From Thermotoga sp. KOL6 (GTDB taxonomy: Bacteria > Thermotogota > Thermotogae > Thermotogales > Thermotogaceae): a DNA stretch of 64,000 nt. The position numbers and the translations under genes are program-made. A model generated the notes under the pieces. It did no database searches and was not told the origin of the DNA. It worked only from the letters and a program-made list of their open reading frames with translations. Where the stretch lies: positions 372,001-436,000 of the forward strand of contig NZ_LNDE01000002.1 in NCBI RefSeq assembly GCF_002866025.1, read 5' to 3'. How positions within the stretch are numbered: position 1 is the first letter of the stretch; each line of letters begins with the position of its first letter. Shown here one piece after another: positions 1 to 8,955 of the stretch.

Positions 1-3000
1 GATTTGAAAAAAAAGATTCTCGAGCTCTTGAACGGAAATGTGCCGTATGTAAAGGATCTTGTATTCGAAGGAAACAGATTAGTTTTGAAAGTACTGGGAG
101 ATTTTGCACGAGAGAGAATTATTACCAAGTTGAAAAGTGTGAAACCTCACCTCGATAAAATGCTGCCAGTTGGCACAGAACTCATGCTGGAGGTTATTGA
201 TCCCTCGAAAGAACTTCTGAACAACACCTCCCCTCGTTTGGGTCCATCTAAAAATGGGAGAGCTTCTGAAGGTGAAGAAGTTAAGGTCAAAGACGAAAAT
301 CATATTTTTGGCCAAAAACCTAGAAAAATCGTTTTCACACCTTCCAAGATCATGGAGTACAACAAGCGAGCTTCTATAAAGGGAAAAGTGTTCAAAATGG
401 AGAAAATCAATGGAAAGAAGGAAGTTCTTCTGATCTACATAACGGATGGTGAAGATTCTCTTCTGTGTAAGGCATTCAACGGGATTGAGGAGATAGAACG
501 AGGAATAGAGATAGGAGACATCGTGGTCGTCACGGGAGATCTCTCCTTGGAAATGGAAGAACCAGTTCTCTATGTGAAAGGGATTACAAAGCTTCCGGAG
601 GAGAAAAGAATCGATAACTCGCCTATGAAGAGAGTGGAGCTCCATGCACACACTAAGTTCAGCGATCAAGATGCAATAATGGATGTGAAAGAATACGTGA
701 AAAGAGCAAAAGATTGGGGATTCTCTGCTGTTGCTCTAACGGACCATGGAAACGTTCAAGCCATTCCTTATTTCTACGATGCTGCAAAAGAAGTGGGAAT
801 AAAACCTATTTTTGGGATAGAAGCTTATCTTGTGAGTGATGTGGAACCGGTTTTGAAAAATTTCTCGGGGGATGCTTCATTCAAGGATACCGTTTTTGTC
901 GTTTTGGATTTCGAGACAACGGGATTGGATCCTTTGGTAGATGAAATTATAGAAATAGGAGCAGTGAAGATTGAAAATAGAAAAATTGTAGATGAATATC
1001 ACACTCTCATAAAACCATCCAAAGAGATTTCCAAAAAAAGTTCAGAGATCACTGGAATTACTCAGGAGATGCTTGAAGGACAACGGAACATTGAAGAAGT
1101 TTTGCCAGAATTCTTAGAATTTCTTGAAGGATCTGTGATCGTTGCACACAATGCGAATTTCGATTATCGTTTCTTGAGGCTTTGGATCAAGAAAGTGTTA
1201 GGAAAGGATTGGGAGAAACCTTATATAGACACACTCGCTTTGTCGAAATCGCTTTTGAAGTTGAAGAGCTATTCTCTAGATTCTGTCGTGAAAAAATTGG
1301 GACTCGGTCCTTTTCAACATCACAGGGCTTTGGACGATGCGAGAGTCACGGCAAAGGTTTTTCTCAGGTTTATGGAAATGATGGAAAAAATGGGTATCAA
1401 CAAGTTAATGGACATGGAAAAACTGAAGGATTCCGTTGACCACACAGCTCAAAAACCTTATCACTGTACCATTCTCGTCCAAAACAGAGTAGGGCTCAAA
1501 AACCTTTACAAGCTAGTTTCTGATTCTTATACGAAGTATTTCTACGGTGTTCCAAGGATCTTGAAAAGTGAACTCATAGAAAAACGAGAGGGATTGATTG
1601 TGGGAAGCGCCTGTATCTCTGGAGAGCTTGCAAGAGCTGCTCTCGAAGGAGCGAGTGATTCTGAACTTGAAGAAATAGCAAAGTTCTACGATTACATCGA
1701 GATTATGCCTCTTGACGTCATCGGAGATAACGAGGAGGAAGTTGATAGAGAAAGGTTGAAAGAAGTCTATAGAAAACTCTATAAGATTGCAAAAAAATTG
1801 AACAAGCCTGTTGTAATGACAGGTGATGTTCATTTTTTGGATCCTGAAGACGCCAAAGGACGTTCCGCTCTTCTTGCACCCCAAGGGAACAGGAATTTTG
1901 AAAATCAACCAGCATTGTATCTCAGAACGACAGAAGAGATGTTAGAAAAAGCTTTAGAGATCTTCGAAGACGAAGAGATAGCAAAAGAAGTGGTGATAGA
2001 AAACACGAACAAGATAGCGGAAATGATAGAAGAAATACAACCCCTTGAGAAAAAGCTACATCCTCCTGTCATAGAGAATGCGGATAAAATCGTGAAGGAT
2101 CTCACCGTGAAGAGGGCACACGAACTTTACGGTGATCCGCTTCCTGAAATTGTTCAAAAGCGGATAGAAAAAGAGTTGAACGCGATAATAAATCACGGTT
2201 ATGCTGTTTTATACCTGATCGCCCAGGAATTGGTTCAGAAATCCATGAGTGATGGATATGTAGTAGGTTCGAGGGGATCTGTTGGATCTTCACTCGTTGC
2301 GCATCTTCTTGGAATAACGGAAGTGAATCCCTTACCACCGCATTACAGATGCCCCGAGTGTAAATATTTCGAGGTGGTAGAGGATGAACAGTATGGAGCG
2401 GGATACGATCTTCCCGACAAAAGTTGTCCAAAGTGTGGATCTCCCTTGAAAAAAGATGGTCACGACATTCCCTTCGAGACCTTCATGGGATTCGAAGGCG
2501 ACAAAGTACCCGACATAGATTTGAACTTTTCTGGTGAATATCAAGAACGCGCGCATCGTTTTGTGGAAGAGCTTTTCGGGAAGGATCACGTGTACAGAGC
2601 CGGTACGATAAACACTATAGCGGAAAGAAGTGCGATTGGTTACGTGAAGAGTTACGAAGAAAAAACAGGAAAGAAGTTGAGAAAAGCGGAGATGGAACGT
2701 CTCGTTTCCATGATCACTGGTGTGAAAAGAACGACAGGTCAACATCCAGGTGGACTCATGATCATTCCGAAGGATAAGGAAGTTTACGATTTCACCCCAA
2801 TACAGTATCCAGCGAATGATAAATCCTCAGGAGTGTTTACCACCCACTTTGCCTACGAAACGATACACGATGACTTGGTAAAGATCGATGCCCTTGGTCA
2901 CGACGATCCTACCTTCATAAAGATGTTGAAGGATCTCACAGGTATAGATCCTATGACCATTCCCATGGACGATCCAGATACTCTCGCTATCTTCAGTTCG

Positions 3001-3927
3001 GTAAAACCTCTCGGTGTCGATCCGGAGGAATTGGGAAGTGATGTAGGTACTTATGGAATACCGGAATTCGGAACAGAATTTGTGAGGGGCATGTTGGTTG
3101 AAACGAGACCAAAAAGTTTCGCTGAACTTGTGAGGATATCGGGTCTTTCCCACGGTACAGACGTCTGGCTCAACAACGCGAGAGATTGGATAAACATGGG
3201 GTACGCGAAACTCTCGGATGTTATATCGTGTCGCGACGACATTATGAACTTTTTGATACACAAAGGTATGGAACCATCACTTGCCTTCAAAATAATGGAG
3301 AGCGTCAGAAAAGGTAAGGGTATCACCGAAGAGATGGAAAGTGAGATGAGGAAGCTGAGAGTTCCCGAGTGGTTTATAGAATCCTGTAAGCGAATCAAAT
3401 ATCTGTTCCCAAAGGCTCATGCAGTGGCGTACGTCAGCATGGCTTTCAGAATCGCTTACTTCAAAGTTCATCATCCACTCCAATTCTATGCGGCGTACTT
3501 CTCTATAAAGGGTGATCAGTTCGATCCAACTCTCGTACTGGAAGGGGAAGAAGCTATTAAAAGGCGACTAAAAGAGTTGAAAGCATTGATGGGAAAAGAT
3601 GCCCAGAAGAAAAACGAAGAGAGCGTTCTAGAAGTTGCCCTCGAAATGATGCTGAGAGGATACTCTTTCCTTTCACCGGACATATTCAAATCCGATGCGA
3701 AGCTTTTTCTAATCGAAGGAAACGCGCTGAGAATCCCCTTCAACAAATTGCCAGGTTTGGGTGACAGTGTGGCAGAATCCATTGTCAAGGCGCGCGAAGA
3801 AAAACCGTTCACGTCGATCGAGGATCTCATGCGAAGAACGAAGGTGAACAAGAGTCATATAGAACTGATGAAAAAGCTCGGTGTTTTGAAGGATCTTCCC
3901 GAAACGGAACAGTTCTCCCTTTTTTAA
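1..3927 (+). CDS. polC: DNA polymerase III alpha subunit, PolC type (5' end outside window)
   Basis: Replicative polymerase with built-in proofreading, expected in the replisome. Visible in order: an OB-fold region, the N-terminal PHP half (HAHTKFSDQDA, about residue 212), a DnaQ-like 3'-5' exonuclease inserted in the PHP domain (LDFETTGLDP near 300, HHRALDDAR near 440), a four-cysteine zinc site (CPEC...CPKCG, about 780-810), the polymerase palm (PDIDLNF near 836) and a C-terminal helix-hairpin-helix region. The frame is open from base 1. The first full codons read Asp-Leu, and the known Thermotoga protein has about 60 more residues ahead of this point (recalled), so the TTG at base 4 is an internal Leu and not the start. 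The 3' end overlaps the opposing acetyltransferase gene by 4 bases. Confidence 0.97.
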   Translation, partial: DLKKKILELLNGNVPYVKDLVFEGNRLVLKVLGDFARERIITKLKSVKPHLDKMLPVGTELMLEVIDPSKELLNNTSPRLGPSKNGRASEGEEVKVKDENHIFGQKPRKIVFTPSKIMEYNKRASIKGKVFKMEKINGKKEVLLIYITDGEDSLLCKAFNGIEEIERGIEIGDIVVVTGDLSLEMEEPVLYVKGITKLPEEKRIDNSPMKRVELHAHTKFSDQDAIMDVKEYVKRAKDWGFSAVALTDHGNVQAIPYFYDAAKEVGIKPIFGIEAYLVSDVEPVLKNFSGDASFKDTVFVVLDFETTGLDPLVDEIIEIGAVKIENRKIVDEYHTLIKPSKEISKKSSEITGITQEMLEGQRNIEEVLPEFLEFLEGSVIVAHNANFDYRFLRLWIKKVLGKDWEKPYIDTLALSKSLLKLKSYSLDSVVKKLGLGPFQHHRALDDARVTAKVFLRFMEMMEKMGINKLMDMEKLKDSVDHTAQKPYHCTILVQNRVGLKNLYKLVSDSYTKYFYGVPRILKSELIEKREGLIVGSACISGELARAALEGASDSELEEIAKFYDYIEIMPLDVIGDNEEEVDRERLKEVYRKLYKIAKKLNKPVVMTGDVHFLDPEDAKGRSALLAPQGNRNFENQPALYLRTTEEMLEKALEIFEDEEIAKEVVIENTNKIAEMIEEIQPLEKKLHPPVIENADKIVKDLTVKRAHELYGDPLPEIVQKRIEKELNAIINHGYAVLYLIAQELVQKSMSDGYVVGSRGSVGSSLVAHLLGITEVNPLPPHYRCPECKYFEVVEDEQYGAGYDLPDKSCPKCGSPLKKDGHDIPFETFMGFEGDKVPDIDLNFSGEYQERAHRFVEELFGKDHVYRAGTINTIAERSAIGYVKSYEEKTGKKLRKAEMERLVSMITGVKRTTGQHPGGLMIIPKDKEVYDFTPIQYPANDKSSGVFTTHFAYETIHDDLVKIDALGHDDPTFIKMLKDLTGIDPMTIPMDDPDTLAIFSSVKPLGVDPEELGSDVGTYGIPEFGTEFVRGMLVETRPKSFAELVRISGLSHGTDVWLNNARDWINMGYAKLSDVISCRDDIMNFLIHKGMEPSLAFKIMESVRKGKGITEEMESEMRKLRVPEWFIESCKRIKYLFPKAHAVAYVSMAFRIAYFKVHHPLQFYAAYFSIKGDQFDPTLVLEGEEAIKRRLKELKALMGKDAQKKNEESVLEVALEMMLRGYSFLSPDIFKSDAKLFLIEGNALRIPFNKLPGLGDSVAESIVKAREEKPFTSIEDLMRRTKVNKSHIELMKKLGVLKDLPETEQFSLF

Positions 3928-4463
3928 TCAAGGAGAAGCGCCATAATGAGAATATCTTCGAAAGAGCCGTCGTCTTTGAGAACGGCTTTCTTCTTCATCC
4001 CTTCGACTTCGAAACCAAACTTTTTGTAAAGGCTTATCGCCCTTTCGTTTGATTTCAAAACTTCCAATTGTATTCTTTTGAAATCATTCTGCTTCGCCCA
4101 ATCTATGAGACTCTTTATCATGGCACTGCCTATGCCTAAACCCCAGTACCTTTTCTTCACACTTATTCCGAACTCACCAACGTGTTTTGTTCTTTTCCTT
4201 CCGAATCCATTGAAACTCAGAACAGAAACGATTTCTCTGTTAATCTCACCGACGAGCATGAGCTTTCTTGCATCGTTCTTGTACATCCTTATGTACCTTT
4301 TTTCGGTGGAAACATCGAAAACTTCTTCGGGAGATGTTATCAGGAAGTCCGTCTCTGATGTGACTTCTTTCATATAATCAACGAGTCTTCTTGCATCCCA
4401 CACGTTCGCTTCTCTTATCAGAAGTAGATTCCCGTTTTTTATTCTCACTCTCTGTGGAAACAT
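3924..4463 (-). CDS. GNAT-family N-acetyltransferase (RimI-like)
   Basis: Probable acetyl-CoA-dependent N-acetyltransferase of 179 residues; the substrate is unknown. The GNAT core is clear: a strand ending in VGEFGISVKKRYWGLGIGSA, where the R/Q-x-x-G-x-G/A acetyl-CoA loop is RYWGLGIGSA, then IQLEVLKSNERAISLYKKFGF, the usual motif B seen in RimI and RimJ types. The ATG directly follows the stop of proC, so the two genes are very probably one transcript on the minus strand. The stop overlaps the end of polC by 4 bases. It could acetylate a protein N-terminus, a polyamine or an antibiotic; nothing here decides between these. Confidence 0.88.
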   Translation of the reverse strand: MFPQRVRIKNGNLLLIREANVWDARRLVDYMKEVTSETDFLITSPEEVFDVSTEKRYIRMYKNDARKLMLVGEINREIVSVLSFNGFGRKRTKHVGEFGISVKKRYWGLGIGSAMIKSLIDWAKQNDFKRIQLEVLKSNERAISLYKKFGFEVEGMKKKAVLKDDGSFEDILIMALLLD

Positions 4464-5231
4464 TCAGTTTCCCTCCAGTTCACAAGCCTTTCTGTGAGAA
4501 GAAAGAAGGGTCTCGATCATCCCACCTCTTACGGCAAGTCTTTCCATAGTAACTATTCCTTCTATGGTCGTACCTGCTGGGGAAGTGACTCGGTGTTTCC
4601 ACACGGCAGGATGTTCATCCGTTTCGGAGACCAATTTTACAGATCCTTCGAATAATTTATAGACGAGTTTTTTGGCCTTTTCGAACGGTATTCCCATTTT
4701 CACAGCGGCGTCGATAAAAGATTCCAGGAGTACAAAGATGAAAGCTGGCCCACTTCCGGTGAGAGCGGTGATAGCCGGGAACAAGTTTTCCTCTATTTCT
4801 AAAACAAATCCCAGTTTCGACAACATTTTTTTCACTTTCTCTTTTTCTTCCTTGCTGAGTTCTTCACTGAAGCTCACAGCTAGCACTCCCGCGCTCACTC
4901 TCACGGCGACGTTTGGCATCACCCTTACAATTTTCTTGATACCGTATTCCTCGATTTCCGATATTTTCAAACCAGCAACGATCGAAATTAGTATTCCGGC
5001 GAAGCCTTCTAGATCTCTCAGAACTTCACGAACGTTCTGAGGTTTTACAGCAACGATGATGACGTCCGACTTCTTTGCCTTCTCTATGTCTCCTAATTCG
5101 AAAGGAGAAGTTTTGAATTTCGAAACTTTTTTCAAATCCTTTTCGACAAGGATCAATTTATCTGCTTCTTCGGAGAGTTTTTCTGCGAAAATAGTTCCCA
5201 TGTTTCCCACGCCTATTATAGATACCTTCAT
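4464..5231 (-). CDS. proC: pyrroline-5-carboxylate reductase
   Basis: Last step of proline synthesis: NAD(P)H-dependent reduction of 1-pyrroline-5-carboxylate to proline in the cytoplasm. The 255-residue protein has the N-terminal Rossmann loop GVGNMG (residues 7-12), the middle VAVKPQNV stretch, and the C-terminal dimer and substrate domain with TGSGPAFIF and the family signature around HRVTSPAGTTIEG. The length is slightly short for ProC (usually about 265-270). The ATG has a purine-rich ribosome site (GAGGAGAAGAG). It is first in a two-gene unit with the GNAT gene. No proA or proB is in the window. Confidence 0.93.
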   Translation of the reverse strand: MKVSIIGVGNMGTIFAEKLSEEADKLILVEKDLKKVSKFKTSPFELGDIEKAKKSDVIIVAVKPQNVREVLRDLEGFAGILISIVAGLKISEIEEYGIKKIVRVMPNVAVRVSAGVLAVSFSEELSKEEKEKVKKMLSKLGFVLEIEENLFPAITALTGSGPAFIFVLLESFIDAAVKMGIPFEKAKKLVYKLFEGSVKLVSETDEHPAVWKHRVTSPAGTTIEGIVTMERLAVRGGMIETLLSSHRKACELEGN

Positions 5232-5258
5232 CTCTTCTCCTCCCTCGTTTTTTCTGAT

Positions 5259-5264
5259 ATTATA
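5259..5264 (-). promoter_or_regulatory. -10 box for proC-GNAT unit
   Basis: A perfect TATAAT on the minus strand 27 bases upstream of the proC start. No good -35 hexamer is seen at the expected distance. It lies back-to-back with the tRNA promoter, so the two divergent transcripts share about 50 bases of control DNA. Confidence 0.5.
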
Positions 5265-5273
5265 CCCGATATC

Positions 5274-5301
5274 TTGAAAATCTCCCTTCAGCTGGTAAAA
5301 T
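5274..5301 (+). promoter_or_regulatory. promoter for tRNA-Thr (and probably tilS)
   Basis: TTGAAA at 5274-5279 and TAAAAT at 5296-5301, separated by 16 bases, end 15 bases before the mature tRNA 5' end. This is a good sigma-70-type match placed as expected for a tRNA gene. Confidence 0.7.
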
Positions 5302-5316
5302 AGTAGACAGGAGGAT

Positions 5317-5392
5317 GCCAGCGTAGCTCAACCGGCAGAGCGGCGCATTCGTAATGCGCAGGTTGTGGGTTCGAGTCCCACCGCTGGCTCCA
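5317..5392 (+). tRNA. tRNA-Thr (anticodon CGT)
   Basis: A full cloverleaf can be folded by hand. The acceptor stem GCCAGCG (5317-5323) pairs with CGCTGGC (5382-5388). The D arm is GCTC/GAGC. The anticodon stem GCGCA/TGCGC holds loop TTCGTAA, with anticodon CGT at 5350-5352, reading ACG (Thr). The T arm GTGGG/CCCAC holds loop TTCGAGT. The discriminator is T and CCA is encoded (5390-5392). A run of T follows directly. The ribosome site of tilS starts about 15 bases downstream, with no separate terminator hairpin, so both may lie on one precursor. Confidence 0.96.
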
Positions 5393-5418
5393 TTGTTTTT
5401 TATAAAGGGGTGTGAAAC

Positions 5419-6714
5419 ATTTCCGAAGGATTTGAAGAGAAATTTCTAGATTTCATCAAAAAAGAACGATTGGCAGAAGAAAGAGATAAATTGCTCGTTG
5501 CAGTCTCCGGTGGATTGGATTCCATGACCCTCCTCTATATTTTGAAGAAATTCTCCTCCCTCCTGAAGATTGAGATAATGGCGGCTCACCTAGATCATAA
5601 AATCAGAAAGAATTCTGAAAGGGACAGAAGATTTGTGGAGAAGATTTGTGGTCAATGGAATGTTCCTTTGGAAGTGGGCGTTGTTGATGTTCCTGCTCTT
5701 TGGAAGGGTTCGGGTAAGACACTCGAGGAAGTAGCAAGAGAAGTGAGGTACGAGTTTCTAGAAGAAACGGCGAAGAAGTTCAAGGCTACGAAAATTGTTC
5801 TCGCACATCACAAGAACGATTTGGTTGAAACAGTTCTTCACAGAATGATAAGGGGAACGGGGCCTTTAGGTCTCGCTTGTATTCCTCCAAAAAGAGGGAT
5901 ATTCATCCGGCCTTTTCTCGTTTTCAAAAGGGACGAAATAGAGGAATACGCTCGAGAACACGGTATTCCTTTTGTCATCGATGAAACCAATTATGACACG
6001 AAATACACACGGAACTTCATAAGACATAAGATTGTTCCACTTTTGAAGGAACTGAACCCTAACCTTGAGGATGCTGTCTATAGACTGGTTTCCATTACTT
6101 TCATGTTGCGAGAATTTGTTGAAGAATCTGTGAGAAAATTCATCGATGAAAATGTTCGTTACTATCAAGACTTTGCCGTTTTTGAAGAACCGGAGAACAC
6201 CTTTTTCTTTTTGGAAGTCACAAGGTGGGTGATAAAGAAGCTTTTTGAAAAGACTCCCGATTATGAAAAACTTGTTGAAACCTTGAAATCGAAGAGAACC
6301 GAACTTTGGCGAGATGTGTTCATTGAAAGGTCGTTTGGATATGTAGCGGTAGGGAAAACTCTGTTCAAAGACACGTACAAGATCGAATTGGAAAATGGGG
6401 TTTTTGAGATCCAAGGGTTTAAAATAAAGGTAGAACTTCCGAGTGAAAAGGTTACTCTTTGGTTCAGAAACAGAAGAAGAGGTGATAGAATAATAATCAA
6501 TGGCACGCAGAAGAAAGTGAAAGACCTCTTCATTGAAAAGAGAGTACCGACGTTTTACAGAGATAGGGTACCGCTTATTGTCGACAAAAAAGATGAGGTT
6601 CTTTGGATACCTGGTATCGGATCTTCCGATCTATTTCCAAAAGACTTGAAGGTAAAACTTTTAGAAGCCCCTGTTGGCTATGTGAAAGGAGGTACGAGTT
6701 TTGAACAGATCTAG
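5419..6714 (+). CDS. tilS: tRNA(Ile)-lysidine synthetase
   Basis: Converts C34 of the CAU-anticodon tRNA-Ile to lysidine using ATP and lysine, changing its decoding from AUG to AUA. The PP-loop ATPase signature SGGLDSM is followed by AAHLDHKIR and the LAHHKNDLVET segment; the C-terminal TilS domain contains GDRI and FIEKRVP. The start is uncertain. A TTG at 5470 has no ribosome site and begins only 12 residues before the P-loop. An ATT at 5419 lies 6 bases after AAAGGGGTG in an open frame, with a stop upstream at 5413, and gives an N-terminal helix of family-like length (431 residues in all). I chose ATT by inference. The 3' end overlaps ftsH by 14 bases. Confidence 0.93.
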   Translation: MSEGFEEKFLDFIKKERLAEERDKLLVAVSGGLDSMTLLYILKKFSSLLKIEIMAAHLDHKIRKNSERDRRFVEKICGQWNVPLEVGVVDVPALWKGSGKTLEEVAREVRYEFLEETAKKFKATKIVLAHHKNDLVETVLHRMIRGTGPLGLACIPPKRGIFIRPFLVFKRDEIEEYAREHGIPFVIDETNYDTKYTRNFIRHKIVPLLKELNPNLEDAVYRLVSITFMLREFVEESVRKFIDENVRYYQDFAVFEEPENTFFFLEVTRWVIKKLFEKTPDYEKLVETLKSKRTELWRDVFIERSFGYVAVGKTLFKDTYKIELENGVFEIQGFKIKVELPSEKVTLWFRNRRRGDRIIINGTQKKVKDLFIEKRVPTFYRDRVPLIVDKKDEVLWIPGIGSSDLFPKDLKVKLLEAPVGYVKGGTSFEQI

Positions 6715-8533
6715 TATATGGAATTTGCTGTTCACAATCATCATAATAATCTCGTTGTTTTGGCTTGCAAGATTCTTCTACATAGAAAGTTCACCTGTTT
6801 CTAAACTGAGTTACACGAGCTTCATTCAAATGGTAGAAGATGAGAGAAGTATGATATCAGAAGTGACGATCAGGGACGACGGTGTTCTCAAGGTCACCAC
6901 CAAAGATGGAAGATTGTACGAAGTCGATGCTCCGTGGGCAGTTAACGACTCGCAGCTCATAGAAAAACTCGTCTCAAAGGGCATCAAAGTCTCTGGTGAA
7001 AGAAGTGGAAGTAGTTCGTTCTGGATAAACGTTCTCGGTACTCTCATTCCAACGATTTTGTTCATAGTTGTTTGGTTGTTCATCATGAGAAGTCTTTCTG
7101 GTAGAAACAATCAGGCGTTCACGTTCACAAAGAGTAGGGCGACGATGTACAAGCCATCCGGGAAAAAGAGAGTAACCTTCAACGACGTGGGAGGAGCAGA
7201 CGAAGCGATCGAAGAGCTGAAAGAAGTGGTGGAATTTCTGAAAGATCCGTCGAAATTCAACAAGATAGGTGCTAGAATGCCAAAAGGAATACTCCTTGTT
7301 GGGCCTCCCGGTACCGGTAAAACATTACTCGCGAGAGCCGTTGCGGGTGAAGCCAACGTACCATTCTTCCACATTAGTGGTTCCGATTTCGTGGAACTCT
7401 TCGTTGGTGTTGGAGCAGCGAGAGTGAGGGACCTCTTCGCTCAAGCAAAAGCGAACGCTCCTTGTATTGTTTTCATTGATGAGATAGACGCCGTTGGAAG
7501 GCACAGGGGTGCTGGCCTTGGAGGCGGTCACGACGAAAGAGAGCAGACATTGAACCAACTACTTGTTGAAATGGATGGTTTCGATTCAAAAGAGGGAATA
7601 ATAGTCATGGCTGCAACGAACAGACCCGACATACTCGATCCTGCGCTTTTGAGACCTGGAAGGTTCGACAAGAAAGTCGTCGTAGATCCCCCTGATATGC
7701 GTGGAAGAAAAAAGATTTTAGAGATTCACACGAGGAATAAACCTCTCGCAGAGGACGTTGATCTTGAGATAATAGCGAAGAGAACACCTGGTTTCGTTGG
7801 GGCGGATCTCGAGAACCTCGTCAACGAGGCCGCTCTTCTTGCTGCAAGGGAAGGAAGGGACAAAATCACGATGGACGATTTCGAAGAGGCCATAGACAGA
7901 GTGATAGCAGGACCTGCGAGAAAATCAAGGCTCATTAGTCCAAAAGAAAAACGTATCATCGCCTATCATGAAGCTGGACATGCTCTCGTTTCAACGGTGG
8001 TTCCTAACGGCGAACCCGTTCATAGGATCTCCATCATACCAAGGGGGTACAAAGCACTTGGATACACACTTCATCTTCCTGAAGAGGATAAATATCTTGT
8101 CACAAAAAGCGAACTCATGGATCAACTCGCCGCTCTGTTGGGTGGAAGGGCTGCGGAGGAAGTGGTGTTTGGAGACGTGACAAGTGGCGCAGCTAACGAC
8201 ATAGAAAGAGCAACAGAGATTGCTAGGAACATGGTGTGTCAGCTTGGAATGAGCGAAGAGTTGGGGCCACTCGCGTGGGGAAAGGAAGAACAAGAAGTCT
8301 TCTTGGGGAAAGAGATCACGAGACTCAGAAACTACAGTGAAGAAGTGGCAAGCAAGATAGACGAAGAGGTAAAAAAGATCGTTACGAATTGCTATGAAAG
8401 GGCAAAAGAAATTATACGAAAGTACAGGAAACAACTCGACAACATCGTGGAAATTCTTTTGGAAAAGGAAACAATAGAAGGTGAGGAACTGAGGAAGATT
8501 CTTTCTGAAGAGCTCGAAAAGGTGGTGGAATGA
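6701..8533 (+). CDS. ftsH: ATP-dependent zinc metalloprotease FtsH
   Basis: Membrane-anchored AAA protease that degrades misfolded membrane proteins and short-lived regulators. Order along 610 residues: TM1 (about 8-25), a small extracytoplasmic domain, TM2 (about 110-129), the AAA module with Walker A GPPGTGKT (about 201), Walker [13 protein letters not shown] and the RPGRFD arginine-finger region, then the zinc protease domain with HEAGH (about 423). All catalytic residues are present. The start is TTG at 6701 after AGGAGGT, inside the end of tilS; the tilS-ftsH order recalls the tilS-hprT-ftsH order of Firmicutes. The next gene starts within the stop codon, indicating translational coupling. 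Confidence 0.98.
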   Translation: MNRSSIWNLLFTIIIIISLFWLARFFYIESSPVSKLSYTSFIQMVEDERSMISEVTIRDDGVLKVTTKDGRLYEVDAPWAVNDSQLIEKLVSKGIKVSGERSGSSSFWINVLGTLIPTILFIVVWLFIMRSLSGRNNQAFTFTKSRATMYKPSGKKRVTFNDVGGADEAIEELKEVVEFLKDPSKFNKIGARMPKGILLVGPPGTGKTLLARAVAGEANVPFFHISGSDFVELFVGVGAARVRDLFAQAKANAPCIVFIDEIDAVGRHRGAGLGGGHDEREQTLNQLLVEMDGFDSKEGIIVMAATNRPDILDPALLRPGRFDKKVVVDPPDMRGRKKILEIHTRNKPLAEDVDLEIIAKRTPGFVGADLENLVNEAALLAAREGRDKITMDDFEEAIDRVIAGPARKSRLISPKEKRIIAYHEAGHALVSTVVPNGEPVHRISIIPRGYKALGYTLHLPEEDKYLVTKSELMDQLAALLGGRAAEEVVFGDVTSGAANDIERATEIARNMVCQLGMSEELGPLAWGKEEQEVFLGKEITRLRNYSEEVASKIDEEVKKIVTNCYERAKEIIRKYRKQLDNIVEILLEKETIEGEELRKILSEELEKVVE

Positions 8534-8955
8534 TGAATTTTGATTTTCTTGAAGGGAAAAGGCTCACGGAAGATGTGGCTCTCGATGAGACAATGGCGTG
8601 GAATGAGGATGTCAGAATGCTTGACCTTCATCTTGTTTCCACCTCTGCTTTGATGGGAGTAGTTCACAAATTGGCTTACGAACTTTTGAGCAAGTACATT
8701 CCGGACGACTATACCACTGTTGTTGTGGAAAGTTGTGTGAGACACGTGAAAGCCGTACCAACGGGAACGAGGGTGGCAGTCGGTGTGAGGGTAGTTGGAG
8801 TTGTGGGAAACAGAGTGAAGTTTCGTGGTCTTGTCATGAGTGGCGATGAAAAAGTAATGGAAGCCGAATTCGTCAGAGCAATCGTTTCCCAGAGTTATCT
8901 GCGGAGGGTGACTCTTGAGAAAACCGAGAAGGCCCCAAGATTTTTTGGAATATGA
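8530..8955 (+). CDS. hotdog-fold thioesterase-like protein
   Basis: A 141-residue protein with a single hotdog fold, resembling the fluoroacetyl-CoA thioesterase type: [16 protein letters not shown] forms the long central helix, followed by the strands [16 protein letters not shown] and [12 protein letters not shown]. Such proteins hydrolyse or bind acyl-CoA; the natural substrate here is unknown. The ATG overlaps the ftsH stop (ATGATGA; a second ATG sits at 8533). The last 41 bases overlap the radical SAM gene. The co-transcription with ftsH is noteworthy, but no functional link can be proven from the sequence. Confidence 0.78.
   Translation: MMNFDFLEGKRLTEDVALDETMAWNEDVRMLDLHLVSTSALMGVVHKLAYELLSKYIPDDYTTVVVESCVRHVKAVPTGTRVAVGVRVVGVVGNRVKFRGLVMSGDEKVMEAEFVRAIVSQSYLRRVTLEKTEKAPRFFGI

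Noticed and set aside
4-60. TTG at base 4 as start of PolC
   Set aside because: The open frame continues to base 1 and the known Thermotoga protein has about 60 further residues before this point, so the gene is cut by the window edge.
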